DNA from: an uncultured Archangium sp. | GTDB taxonomy: Bacteria > Myxococcota > Myxococcia > Myxococcales > Myxococcaceae | NCBI GenBank assembly: GCA_903905455.1 | Contig: CAIVGN010000171.1 | Coordinates: 1-63,707, forward strand | Reading direction: 5' to 3' | DNA: 63,707 nucleotides | Part shown: positions 26,301 to 34,400 of the stretch, one piece after another | Position numbering within the stretch: position 1 is the first letter of the stretch | How the letters are laid out: each line of letters starts with the position of its first letter | The notes under the pieces: generated by a model | What the model saw: the letters and a program-made list of their open reading frames with translations, nothing else | Databases searched by the model: none | Told to the model about the DNA's origin: nothing | Program-made: the position numbers and the translations under genes

Positions 26301-26388
26301 GCGTGCACTGCACGGGCGCGCCCCCGGGCGGCACGAGCGCGTCTTCGAGCACATAGGTCGTCGCGCACTGAGGACACGGCACAATCAC
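23371..26388 (-). CDS. MJ0042 zinc-ribbon protein with tandem repeats, kinase-like middle domain and C-terminal membrane helices
   Basis: This 1005-aa protein begins with an MJ0042-type zinc ribbon (CPQCATTY ... CTRCRHVF, residues 5-35). Residues 131-326 are four tandem 49-residue Pro/Gly-rich repeats ending around GGPPAGEDRS. A short motif VIFG/VMYG/MILG recurs through the disordered region to about 480. Ser/Ala runs come just before residue 500. The middle domain (about 500-750) looks like a degraded protein kinase: HLLWMTWQGPHALGVDLRGR sits where the catalytic loop would be and VTLFATRG where DFG would be, both lacking catalytic residues. Two membrane helices lie near the C-terminus (VGGGCLSAVVAIPLGALCLF; MLWLFGVGAGLGTLMG). 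It may be a membrane pseudokinase scaffold; that is inference. Confidence 0.72.
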   Translation of the reverse strand: MIVPCPQCATTYVLEDALVPPGGAPVQCTRCRHVFRANHPSPPPSPPGPRSGNPFLGIRPSEGRADELNRAEQDRVVFGGSQPAAKVPTMYFGRRPVPRVEPNAPAPAPAPVQDQGALAFPDQPPAELYRSDEGRVIFGTPPTGAPPHSGGEVVAPAVGMPPEWRPMTMLGGPPAGEDRSAEGRVIFGTPPTGAPPPAEGEVAAPVAGPPPEWRAMTMLGGAPGEEDRSTEAWVISGKPPTDALPRSGVGVVAPGVGTPPELRPMTIPGGPPADEDPSTEGWMISGTPPTGALPHSGVGVVAPAVGKPPEWPPMTIPGGPPATGPAPGDSWMVSGDDRAAAQRRADVDARARPFPDQPPAESYRSAEGRVMYGGPLPTDEARVPARGLGDGPYHRDDARHHVMILGAGSPDRDRATPRPTMIFGGAPPARGLAHQHRIVNGVPSHPTGRPESLRSAPAPAPASAPASSRPPRAPSSASASASASASASAPRSTAEDPLASYVEPHRLEPLPGADLEWPRIATHVTSAGAALTALRALPAPFLAVHEVEAGRVVSDRFVGVSVARAVQTLKSARRRLPLDVWLHLVDRVLGFYEGLPPEHLLWMTWQGPHALGVDLRGRVTLFATRGGAPVPGWVSRPNEPDLHTEWEDLRPEARGHVGAPLAIVCKALIWMLDPHPFERLNVLRLVPPQPARAWDGRWAHPQVPQALADVLNAELERTADQRGTVASLRASVLAAAGVSPAPEARVASILLGVGQRDLVAAAQQLLREPTFLPRSWRDNGLLVEIDRLLEGAAPLADCPLEAGASAGPEGRLFVVVPTTSLQLEVSDESGVVHRTSIGLMDARLTRVAVPLASRRPAGTPFTVELRHPAISEARVVMEGVSDPRGWVELREVGAEKRPVLEHLWGSLREAEAGFQVQAPPPPPPPPRAPRPARRRVGRSLRARLVGGAAVGCVGGGCLSAVVAIPLGALCLFGVLPWTSMLWLFGVGAGLGTLMGTFHGGSDDNS
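25411..25998 (-). repeat. Four tandem 147-bp coding repeats
   Basis: Within the zinc-ribbon protein gene, four units of 49 codons follow one another without gaps. Each runs from S(D/A/T)EGRVIFGTPPTG through VAAP..G.PPEW.PMT to GGPP. The units have diverged by substitution but keep their length, as expected from unequal crossover in a disordered region. Confidence 0.75.
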
Positions 26389-26512
26389 CCGCCCACCGTA
26401 GCAGCGGCCGCCGCGAGGACCCGAGCGTGGAGTTGATCTCCGTCAAGGCGACGCGGTCGCGGAGCCAGTACGAGCGCGCGGCTTCACAGAAGACGTCACC
26501 CCGGGAGAGCCG

Positions 26513-26932
26513 ATGCCGCTGCCGCAGGACGTGGTCGAACTGGTGCAGCACGCCGCGAGACACCCCGACGGTGCGGGGCCGCTCTTCGAAGGAGACCTCG
26601 AGAGCGTCGCCGCGCTCTACCAGGTGCACCCCGAGCGGGTGGAGCACGCCCGCCGCACGCTGGAGGCGCCCCAGGCCCGGCTGCACGCCACGCGGTTGAT
26701 CAGCGACGGCGCGGTGGGCGTGGAGCCACCCCACCGTCCCGCGCGCAAGGGTGTCGACGAGGTCCTCGCCGAGGCGCTGGCCCTGCCCCACGGCCTCGAG
26801 CTGCTCACCGAGGCGCCGCTGGAGATGGCCGCGGTCCTGCTGGCCGCGCACCCGTTCATCGTCGAAGAAGCCCGGGCCCGCCTGGCCTTCCTCCCCTTCC
26901 TTCCCCGCTGCACCGGAGACCTCGCTTCATGA
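26513..26932 (+). CDS. Hypothetical helical protein coupled to the HMG-CoA-lyase-like gene
   Basis: This 139-aa protein (MPLPQDVVELVQHAARHPDG...) has good codon bias and a ribosome site GGGAGAG before ATG 26513. It looks all-helical, with a repeated pattern around 'AAVLLAAHPFIVEEARARL' and 'VAALYQVHPERVEHARRTL', perhaps two related helical hairpins. Its stop overlaps the next start as ATGA, so it is co-translated with the lyase-like enzyme and may be its partner. No family is recognised. Confidence 0.7.
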   Translation: MPLPQDVVELVQHAARHPDGAGPLFEGDLESVAALYQVHPERVEHARRTLEAPQARLHATRLISDGAVGVEPPHRPARKGVDEVLAEALALPHGLELLTEAPLEMAAVLLAAHPFIVEEARARLAFLPFLPRCTGDLAS

Positions 26933-27921
26933 ACTTCCCCCCTGACGTGGTGATGGGCGAATGCTGGGCGCGCGACGGCCTGCAGAGCGAAGCGGCGCTG
27001 GTGTCCACCGAGGCCAAGGTGGAGATCATCACCGGCATGGTCGAGGCCGGCTTCACGAAGATCGAAGCGACCAACTTCGCGCACCCCAGGTACCTCCCGC
27101 AGTTCTCCGACGCGGAAGAAGTGCTCAAGCGCATTCCCCGCCAGCCGGGCGTGCACTACCGCGGCATCTGCACCACCTTGAAGGGCGTGGAGCGCGCGGC
27201 CCGCAGCAAGGCCGAGGGCTACGGCGTCGACGAGATCGCCATGGTCATCTCTGCCAGCGAGGCCCACAACCGAGCCAACGTGGACATGAGCCACGACGAG
27301 AACCGCGCGCTGCTGGAGAAGATGACGCGGCTGGCGCTCGACTCGGGCCACGAGGTCTTCGGCTGGGTGCTCACCAGCTTCGGCTGCCCCATCCTCGGTG
27401 ACGTGCCGGTGCAAGACGCGCTCGCCCTGGGCCAGTGGTGGAAGGAGCTCGGCGCGAAGTACATCGGCTTCGGCGACACCACCGGCGTGGCCAACCCCCG
27501 GCAGGTCAGCGCGTTCTACGAGCACGTGCTCTCGCACGGCATGACCCGCGACGAGGTGGTGGTGCACTTCCACGACACCCGCGGCTGGGGCGTGGCCAAC
27601 TCGCTGACCGCGCTGAACTTCGGGCTGCGCTACTTCGACAGCTCGCTGGGCGCCATCGGGGGCCAGCCCAAGACCGGCGCCGCCGGGTACCACCGCGGCT
27701 ACACCGGCAACACCTGCACCGAGGACCTCGTGGGCATGTTCGAGGAGATGGGCGTGGGCACCGGCATCGACCTGCAGAAGATGATCAGCCTCGGGGCGCG
27801 GGCCGAAGAGGTGCTCGGCCGGCAGCTGCGCAGCAACTACATCCTCGCGGGGCCGGTACCGCACCGGGGCATCGTCTACGACAAGCAGAAGGGCATCGTC
27901 GGGGCGCGCGCCTCGAGCTGA
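26929..27921 (+). CDS. HMG-CoA-lyase-like TIM-barrel enzyme lacking the usual active-site Cys
   Basis: This 330-aa protein is of the HMGL-like family. The substrate/metal motif RDGLQSE (residues 15-21) and the HFHDTRG pair of metal His are kept, and the signature region reads GNTCTEDLV. In true hydroxymethylglutaryl-CoA lyase a glycine loop GGCPYA supplies the catalytic Cys; here it reads GGQPKT, with Gln in place of Cys. The fold and metal site are therefore expected, but the reaction may not be HMG-CoA cleavage. Other HMGL-like enzymes carry out related aldol or Claisen chemistry on acyl-CoA. Translational coupling to the upstream gene is seen. Confidence 0.85.
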   Translation: MNFPPDVVMGECWARDGLQSEAALVSTEAKVEIITGMVEAGFTKIEATNFAHPRYLPQFSDAEEVLKRIPRQPGVHYRGICTTLKGVERAARSKAEGYGVDEIAMVISASEAHNRANVDMSHDENRALLEKMTRLALDSGHEVFGWVLTSFGCPILGDVPVQDALALGQWWKELGAKYIGFGDTTGVANPRQVSAFYEHVLSHGMTRDEVVVHFHDTRGWGVANSLTALNFGLRYFDSSLGAIGGQPKTGAAGYHRGYTGNTCTEDLVGMFEEMGVGTGIDLQKMISLGARAEEVLGRQLRSNYILAGPVPHRGIVYDKQKGIVGARASS

Positions 27922-27938
27922 GGCGGCGCGCCCTTCGC

Positions 27939-28439
27939 TCAGGCCCTGCTCGACTGCTCGACGGGCGCTGGGTCACCCCTGGGCGGGGGACTGCCCGGCC
28001 AGGGGTCGAGGCGCGCCATGAAGGTGGTGACCTCCGCCTCGCGCTTCACGAAGACATAGCGGTAGCGGTAGTCGTCGACGGGGAGTTCCCGGTCGTTGAT
28101 GGCGGCCAGGGCCGCGGTGAGCTTCGGGCTGGCCTGCTCGTGCTCGCCGAAGAGCACGAAGGAGAACAAGGCCGGCCGTTTCACGGACAGCAGGTTCTTG
28201 AACGAGGAGTCGATCACCCAGCTGACCACGGTCCCCAGCACCGAGCTGATCTGCACCGCGCTGAGGTCCGTGACGGAGATGTACTCGCCCTGGATCTGGC
28301 CGATCCGCTGGTTGATGGCCCGCATCAACTTGACGACCTCCCACAGGTGCGGGTTCCCGGTGAGTTCCACCTTGAGCACGGGGATGGAGCCCCGTTCCGT
28401 CAGCAGCGAGGTGAGCGAGAGCTGGTAGGCGTCGGCCAT
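27939..28439 (-). CDS. Hypothetical protein downstream of a chemoreceptor, possibly STAS-like
   Basis: This 166-aa protein starts at ATG 28439, 26 bases after the chemoreceptor stop in the same direction, so it is likely co-transcribed. An alternating strand/helix pattern (IPVLKVELTG ... EYISVTDLSAVQISSVLGTVVSWVIDSSF ... RPALFSFVLF) is reminiscent of a STAS/SpoIIAA-like fold, which in bacteria often serves as a signalling partner. The last 20 residues are Pro-rich and disordered. No named family is certain. Confidence 0.7.
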   Translation of the reverse strand: MADAYQLSLTSLLTERGSIPVLKVELTGNPHLWEVVKLMRAINQRIGQIQGEYISVTDLSAVQISSVLGTVVSWVIDSSFKNLLSVKRPALFSFVLFGEHEQASPKLTAALAAINDRELPVDDYRYRYVFVKREAEVTTFMARLDPWPGSPPPRGDPAPVEQSSRA

Positions 28440-28465
28440 GGCAAGTGAGGGTAGCGCCTCGCACC

Positions 28466-29914
28466 TCAAGGCGACGCGGACGGCGACCCCGCGCCGATAG
28501 CGTGGCGTACCTCTTCGATAAGCCCCTCGAGCTCGTGGGTGGCCTCGTCGACGCGGCCCGCGGCCTCGGTGAGCTGGTGGGCGATGCTCGCGTTGTGCTG
28601 CGCGTTGGCGTCGAGCTCGGCCATGCGCCCGCTGATGTGGTGCACCGCGGTGGTCTGCTCCTGGCTGGCCTGGGCGATGCGCAGGCCGAGGCCGGCGATG
28701 CTGCGGGTCGAGGCGGCCACCTCGTCGAGGGTCTTTGCGCAGCGGCCCGCGAGACCCGAGCCCTGCTCGATGGACTCGACGCTGCCCTGCATGAGCGAGG
28801 AAATCTCCTTCGCCGACGACGCGCTCTTCAGCGCCAGCTCGCGCACCGCGTCGGCCACCACCCCGAAGCCCTTGCCCTCGTTGCCGGCGCGCACCGCCTC
28901 CACCGACGCGTTGAGCGCGAGGAGGTTCGTCTGGAAGGCGATGGAGTCGATGTCTTTCGAGCGCCCCGCCACGTTGCGTGACGAGGCCAGCATCTCGTCC
29001 ATCGCGCCCAGCAGGCTGCGCATGTCCCCCACGCCGCCCTCGGCCGACCGCTGGCCCCCTTCGGCCACGCGGGCGGTCTCCCTGGAGTTGGTCGCGTTCT
29101 GGGCGACGGTGCTCGCCACCTCGGTGAGCGCGGCGGAGGTCTCTTCGAGCGTCGCCGACACCTGGGCGATCTGGTTCGAGAGGTCCTGGCTGGTGTGCGA
29201 GAGGAGCGCGCTCTCGTTGACGAGGCGGGCGCTGCCCGCGGTGAGCCGCTCGACGATGGTGGTCAGCGCCCGGCGCAGGAGCACGTTGAGCCCGAACAAC
29301 TGCACGCCCAGCGAGCCCAGCGCGAGCACCGCGAGGCCCACCGTCGACCACCAACTGAACGACGCCACCTGCGCCGAGGTGCGCGCCGACTCCACCGTCA
29401 GCCCCGCTACCAGCTCGTCCATCGCCTGGGCGTAGCGTTCGGCGCGCACGTCGAAGCCGGCCTCGGGGTCCTTCATGATGCGGTTCCCCGCGGCGACGCC
29501 CGCGCCCTGGTAGGCGGCGTGCATCCGGGTGCCGGTCTCGAAGAGCGCGCGCACCTTGTCTTCGAGGTCGGTGACCTTCCCGGCGAGGTCCGGGCTCCGC
29601 GCGCGCAGCAGCTCGAGCTTCTGCAGCGCCAGCGACCGCTGTTCGCCGGCCTCGCGCACCGCGTCGGCTTCGCCGGTGAGCGAGGCGTCGGTGAGGAACT
29701 GCTGAATCTGGATGGCGTGGTAGCGCACGTCGAGCGCGAGGGTGAGCAGCTCCCCGCCCACTTCCCGCTCGCGCATGCGCGACTGGTGCCACCGCGAGAT
29801 GACCAGGTTGGTGGCCACGAGCCCGGCCACCGAGAGCACGAGCATCACCTCGATCAACCGGATGGTCGAACGGAGGCCGCCGCGGGGAGACCCGCTGTGT
29901 GCATTGGCTCGCAC
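28466..29914 (-). CDS. Methyl-accepting chemotaxis protein
   Basis: This 482-aa protein has a first membrane helix at about 20-40 and a four-helix periplasmic bundle of about 140 residues. A second helix ([22 protein letters not shown], about 188-210) follows, then a long signalling coiled coil. The conserved hairpin tip is [19 protein letters not shown] then [20 protein letters not shown], diagnostic of MCP signalling domains that contact CheA and CheW. No HAMP domain is obvious. A partner gene follows 26 bases later; no che genes are in the window. Confidence 0.92.
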   Translation of the reverse strand: MRANAHSGSPRGGLRSTIRLIEVMLVLSVAGLVATNLVISRWHQSRMREREVGGELLTLALDVRYHAIQIQQFLTDASLTGEADAVREAGEQRSLALQKLELLRARSPDLAGKVTDLEDKVRALFETGTRMHAAYQGAGVAAGNRIMKDPEAGFDVRAERYAQAMDELVAGLTVESARTSAQVASFSWWSTVGLAVLALGSLGVQLFGLNVLLRRALTTIVERLTAGSARLVNESALLSHTSQDLSNQIAQVSATLEETSAALTEVASTVAQNATNSRETARVAEGGQRSAEGGVGDMRSLLGAMDEMLASSRNVAGRSKDIDSIAFQTNLLALNASVEAVRAGNEGKGFGVVADAVRELALKSASSAKEISSLMQGSVESIEQGSGLAGRCAKTLDEVAASTRSIAGLGLRIAQASQEQTTAVHHISGRMAELDANAQHNASIAHQLTEAAGRVDEATHELEGLIEEVRHAIGAGSPSASP

Positions 29915-29963
29915 CGGGGCCCTTCGACACGCGGGCCGGGGTCCTGAAGGCCGGCCCGGTGGA

Positions 29964-31268
29964 TCACTCGGAGATGTAGAAGATGCCCAGGCACATCTCG
30001 TCGGCGGTGCCCTCGCCCCAGTTCACGTCGCGGGCCTCGCGCTTGACCCCGTCGAACACCGGCTGGTTCTCCGCGGAGTTGTCCCAGTGGCAGGTGATGC
30101 CCAGCAGGTCGCCGGGCTTGAAGGGCTTCATCTTCGAGAAGCGGTAGTTGCGCTGCCAGTGGAAGTCCCAGCGGGGCACGTCGAGCAGGCACTCCTTGCT
30201 GCCGTCGGCGCGGTTGATCTCCAGGCGGCCGCGGGTGCCGAGCAGGTGCTGGTGGAAGCCCGCCGCGTAGATGCGGAAGCCCACGCCGTTCACCAGCTGC
30301 TGCGAGGTGAGGTAGCTGAGCACCTGCGTGGGGTCCAGCGACCAGCTGTGCACCACGTCGGGCTCGCCGGCGGGGATGGGCATGTGGTGGTTGCGCGCCC
30401 AGTCGGGGCTGGACCACGGCATGATCCACGCGCGCTTCTGCACCGTGTCGGCGAGCGCCAGCTCGACCTTCGTCTGATCAGCCCGCTGGCCCACGGGGGC
30501 GGCGGTGGTGTTGTAGTGGACCTGCAGCACCACCTTCGAGCCGGGCTTGATCAACAGCCCGGTGCCCTCGGGGTACATGGTGGCTTGCGAGCCGGGCGCC
30601 CAGCTCCCCAGCCAGCTCACCGAGGCGTTGTTGCCCCCGGGCCCGCCGAAGCAGGTGTAGCCGGGGCCCGCTTCGGCCGCGTCGAGGTCGAGGGTCTGCT
30701 GCACCTTGTCGGGCTGGATCAAGAAGGCGATGACGTGGTGCACCACCCGCGCGTTGCCCGGCTGCACGTTGAAGCCGGTGACGTACTGGTCGACCTGGGC
30801 CGACCAGTCGAGCACGAAGCAGTGGTAGTCGTCGGGGCTCTGCAGCGGGGTGTAGGGCGCAGGCAGGGCCAGCTCGAGGTCGACGCGCGGCAAGGTGTTG
30901 CTGAAGGGCGGCACCGCCACCTCGGAAGCATTCGACGGCGTGCCCTGGGGCGCCCCGGCGTTGGCCCAGGCCGCGACGAGGGCCAGCTGATCAGCCGTCA
31001 AGCGTTGATCATCCGAGTACTCGGTGCACCCCTCGCCCGCGAGGTACGGAGGCATGCGGCGCGAGGCGACGGCGTCGGCGATGGCGTCCTTCTGCGCGCG
31101 GGCCTGTTCGAAGGTCGTCAGCGCGAAGGGCGCGATGCCCCCCTCGACGTGACACGACACGCAGCTGGCCTGCAGCAGCGGCTTGATGTCGGTCTCATAG
31201 GTGGGCGCGGGCTTCGCGCAGGCACTCGCCACGAGCAGCAACAGGAACGCGAAAGTCTTGCGGGACAT
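29964..31268 (-). CDS. Lipoprotein with c-type heme and PHM-like copper monooxygenase domains
   Basis: This 434-aa protein starts at ATG 31268, giving a lipoprotein signal ([12 protein letters not shown], lipid Cys 17). A single c-heme motif CVSCH is at 36-40. The rest resembles the copper type II ascorbate-dependent monooxygenase fold (peptidylglycine hydroxylase/dopamine-hydroxylase type). The likely first copper ligands are H177-H178 (VVHHVIAFL) and H251 (LQVHYN); the second copper site is H339/H341 (AGFHQHLLG) and M425 (TADEMCLG). All five copper-site elements seem present. Heme could feed electrons to the copper pair. The substrate is unknown. The family is recurrent in myxobacteria. Confidence 0.8.
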   Translation of the reverse strand: MSRKTFAFLLLLVASACAKPAPTYETDIKPLLQASCVSCHVEGGIAPFALTTFEQARAQKDAIADAVASRRMPPYLAGEGCTEYSDDQRLTADQLALVAAWANAGAPQGTPSNASEVAVPPFSNTLPRVDLELALPAPYTPLQSPDDYHCFVLDWSAQVDQYVTGFNVQPGNARVVHHVIAFLIQPDKVQQTLDLDAAEAGPGYTCFGGPGGNNASVSWLGSWAPGSQATMYPEGTGLLIKPGSKVVLQVHYNTTAAPVGQRADQTKVELALADTVQKRAWIMPWSSPDWARNHHMPIPAGEPDVVHSWSLDPTQVLSYLTSQQLVNGVGFRIYAAGFHQHLLGTRGRLEINRADGSKECLLDVPRWDFHWQRNYRFSKMKPFKPGDLLGITCHWDNSAENQPVFDGVKREARDVNWGEGTADEMCLGIFYISE

Positions 31269-31452
31269 CCGGCGTTCGTACCAGCGGCGGCTGACGTTTG
31301 ACACCCACGGAGTTCGCCCGCGGGTCAGAAGCCTGACGCGCGGTCACGATTCACTCAGTCGGCGTCCACCCAACCTCCTAATCTCGCTGGCTGATCCACA
31401 TGGCCCGGGGGTCGCAACGCAACGCCGCGGATTCTCACCCCGGGGCTGAACC

Positions 31453-34400
31453 ATGAACCGACGCATTGGCCTGCTGGCCGCTTCCCTGCTCGCCGTCGCT
31501 GGCTGTGTCGAGCCGCTGCCGCCGCAAGAGGCCGTCGAGGCCGCCCCGGTGCACTCGCACGTCGAAGAGCCCCTCTTCGTCAACTCGAGCTTCGAGACCG
31601 GCAACCTCACGAGCTGGACGGTGACCACCTGGCTGACCCCGGGCACCGGCGTGACGGCCTACCCGGTGACGGCGGAGTCGCAGCTGGGCCTGACCGCCGG
31701 CGGCGTGCTCAAGACCATGGTGCCTGACGCTGGCGCGCCCTACGCCTACGTGCCCCCGGGGCTCACCGCCGCGGACCCGCCGCGCTACCCGCGCTTCGGC
31801 TACCGCGCCGCGGTGGTCAACGAGCTGGGCAAGAACAACAACGCCAACAAGATCACCCAGTCCTCGGTGGTGACCACGGCCGACATCGACCCGGCCGATG
31901 GCCTGGTGCACGTGCGCTTCACCGTGCTCCCGGTGCTGCAGAACCCGGGACACACGGTCATCGAGCAGCCGTTCTATTTCGTGTCGGTGGCCAACGTCAC
32001 CAAGGGCACCACGCTCACCAGCCGCTTCAACTTCTCGAACGAGGCCGGCGTGCCGTGGCAGTCGAACGCCGCGGGCACCATCGTCTTCACCGACTGGCTG
32101 CTCTTCGACCTGCCGCTGGCGCGGAACGCGGTGAGCATCGGTGACACCCTGAGCGCGACCATCATCGCCGGCGGCTGCGCGCCCGGTGGACACTGGGGCG
32201 AGGCCATCGTCGACGCCTTCGGCTCGAGCATCCCCGGGCTGGTGGTCTACGGCAGCGGCCCCGACAGCGTCGAGGCGGGCACCGACTTCCAGTACGCCTA
32301 CCGGGTGCTCAACGGCGGCACGACCACCACCACCGGCACCCGCATGACCGCGTACCTCCCCGCGGGCGTCACCTTCCGTTCCATCGACACGCCGGGGGTG
32401 ACCTGCACGCTGCCCGTGGTCGGCACGCGCGGCACGGTGGTGTGTGATCTCGGCGCCGTGCCCGCGGGCGGCTCGCAGTTGATCAAGATCACCGTGCGCG
32501 CCGACGCCACCGCGACGGGCGTCATCCGCCACGGGTGGTACTTCAGCCAGTCGAACCAGGACCAGGCGCTCACCGGGCCGCTGGTCAGCACCAACGTCAC
32601 CACCGGCGGCACCACCCAGTACGTCGACCTGGTCACCACCGTGGTCGACGCCGCCTCCAGCGTCGCCTGGGGCCAGCACAACACGTGGTCCATCACCGTG
32701 CGCAACGACGGCAGCGCCACGGCCACAGCCGCGGGCATCACCACCAACACCCCGGCGCAGCTGAGCAACCTCGCGTGGACGTGCACCGCCCAGGCCGGCG
32801 CCTCGTGCGCCCTGGCCGCCGGCAGCGGCGCGCTCAACACCAACGCCACCATCCCCGCGGGCAAGAGCGTCACCTGGACCTTCGAGGCGGACGTCATCGC
32901 CGGCTCGGGCACCGGGGTGCTCAGCTTCACCTCCCTGGCCACGGCGCCGGTGGGCACCGTCGAGCGCTACAGCCTCGACAACGGCAGCGGCGACGACGAC
33001 ACCATCGCCGGCTCGGTGGTGAGCGTCACCGTCAACCGCGCGGGCGCGGGCAGCGGCTCCATCGTCTCGAGCCCCGCGGGCCTGACCTGCGGCAGCGGCT
33101 GCACCACCACCAGCGCCACCTTCGCCAACGGCACCCAGGTCACCCTGCAGGCGGTGCCGGCTTCGGGCTCGGTCTTCGCCGGCTGGAGCGGCGGCACCTG
33201 CACCGGCACCGCGGCCTGCACCTTCAACGCCGCGGCCGGGCAGACGCTCACCGCGACGTTCACCGCCAACGCCATCGCCATCACCAGCCCCGCGACGGCG
33301 GCGGCCGCGGTGGGGCGCCCCTTCAGCTACACCGTGACGGCCATCGGCACCGCGCCCATCGCCCTGGGGGCGACGAACCTGCCCGGCTGGCTGAGCTTCG
33401 ACGCGGCGACGGGCGTGCTCTCGGGCACGCCGCCCGCGGGCGGCACCTTCACCGTCAACCTCTCGGCCACCGACGTCAACGGCACGGCGACGCTGCCGTT
33501 GCTGATCACCGCGGGCCTCGCGCCCACCATCACCTCGGCGACCACCTTCATCGTGCCCACCGGCACCGCGTGGCAGTCCTCGACCCCGGCGGTCATCGTC
33601 ACCGCCACCGGCGACGCGACCATCTCCTTCAACGTGAGCAACCTGCCGGGGTTGGTGTACTTCAACTCCACCACCGGCGCGTTCACCGGCGCGGCGGGCG
33701 CGGACGGCGTGTTCAACGTGCCGGTCATCGCCACCAACCCCTACGGCTCCGACTACAAGGTACTGGCCATCTCGGTGGGCGGCGCGCCGGTCATCACCTC
33801 GGCGTTGGCCTCGGCGGCCACCGTGGGCACGCCGTGGACGTACACCCTGACCGCGACCGGCACCGCGACCATCACCTACAGCGTCTCGTCGCTCCCGGCC
33901 TGGGCCTCGTACAACGCGGCCACGCACGTCATCTCCGGCACGCCCACCAGCGCGGGCACGGTGTCCATCGGCCTCCGGGCCACCAACGGCGTGGGCTTCA
34001 GCCAGCAGTCGTTGATCCTCACCATCGCCGGCCCCGCGGTCATCACCAGCGGCCTCGCCGCGAGCGGCACCGCGGGCCAGGCCTTCAGCTACTCGCTGAC
34101 CGCCGAAGGCAGCGCCCCCATCACCCGCACCATGACCGGGCTGCCGGCCTGGGCCACCTTCGACGCCGCCACCGGGCTGCTCTCGGGCACGCCCCCCGCG
34201 GCGGGCAGCTTCACCGTCACCATGGGCGCCAGCAACGGCGTGGGCAGCGACAGCAGGACGCTGACCATCACCATCGCCGCGCCGCCGCCCACGCCCACCC
34301 CGCCGGTCATCACCAGCGCGCTCACCGCCCCGGGCGCCCTCACCGTGCCCTTCAGCTACACCCTGACCGCCAGCGGCCAGGTGCCGATGACCTTCAGCGC

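Noticed and set aside
29964-31304. Start of the heme/copper protein at 31304
   Set aside because: Adds 12 residues ahead of a good lipoprotein signal and lies in a region with no better ribosome site; 31268 preferred.
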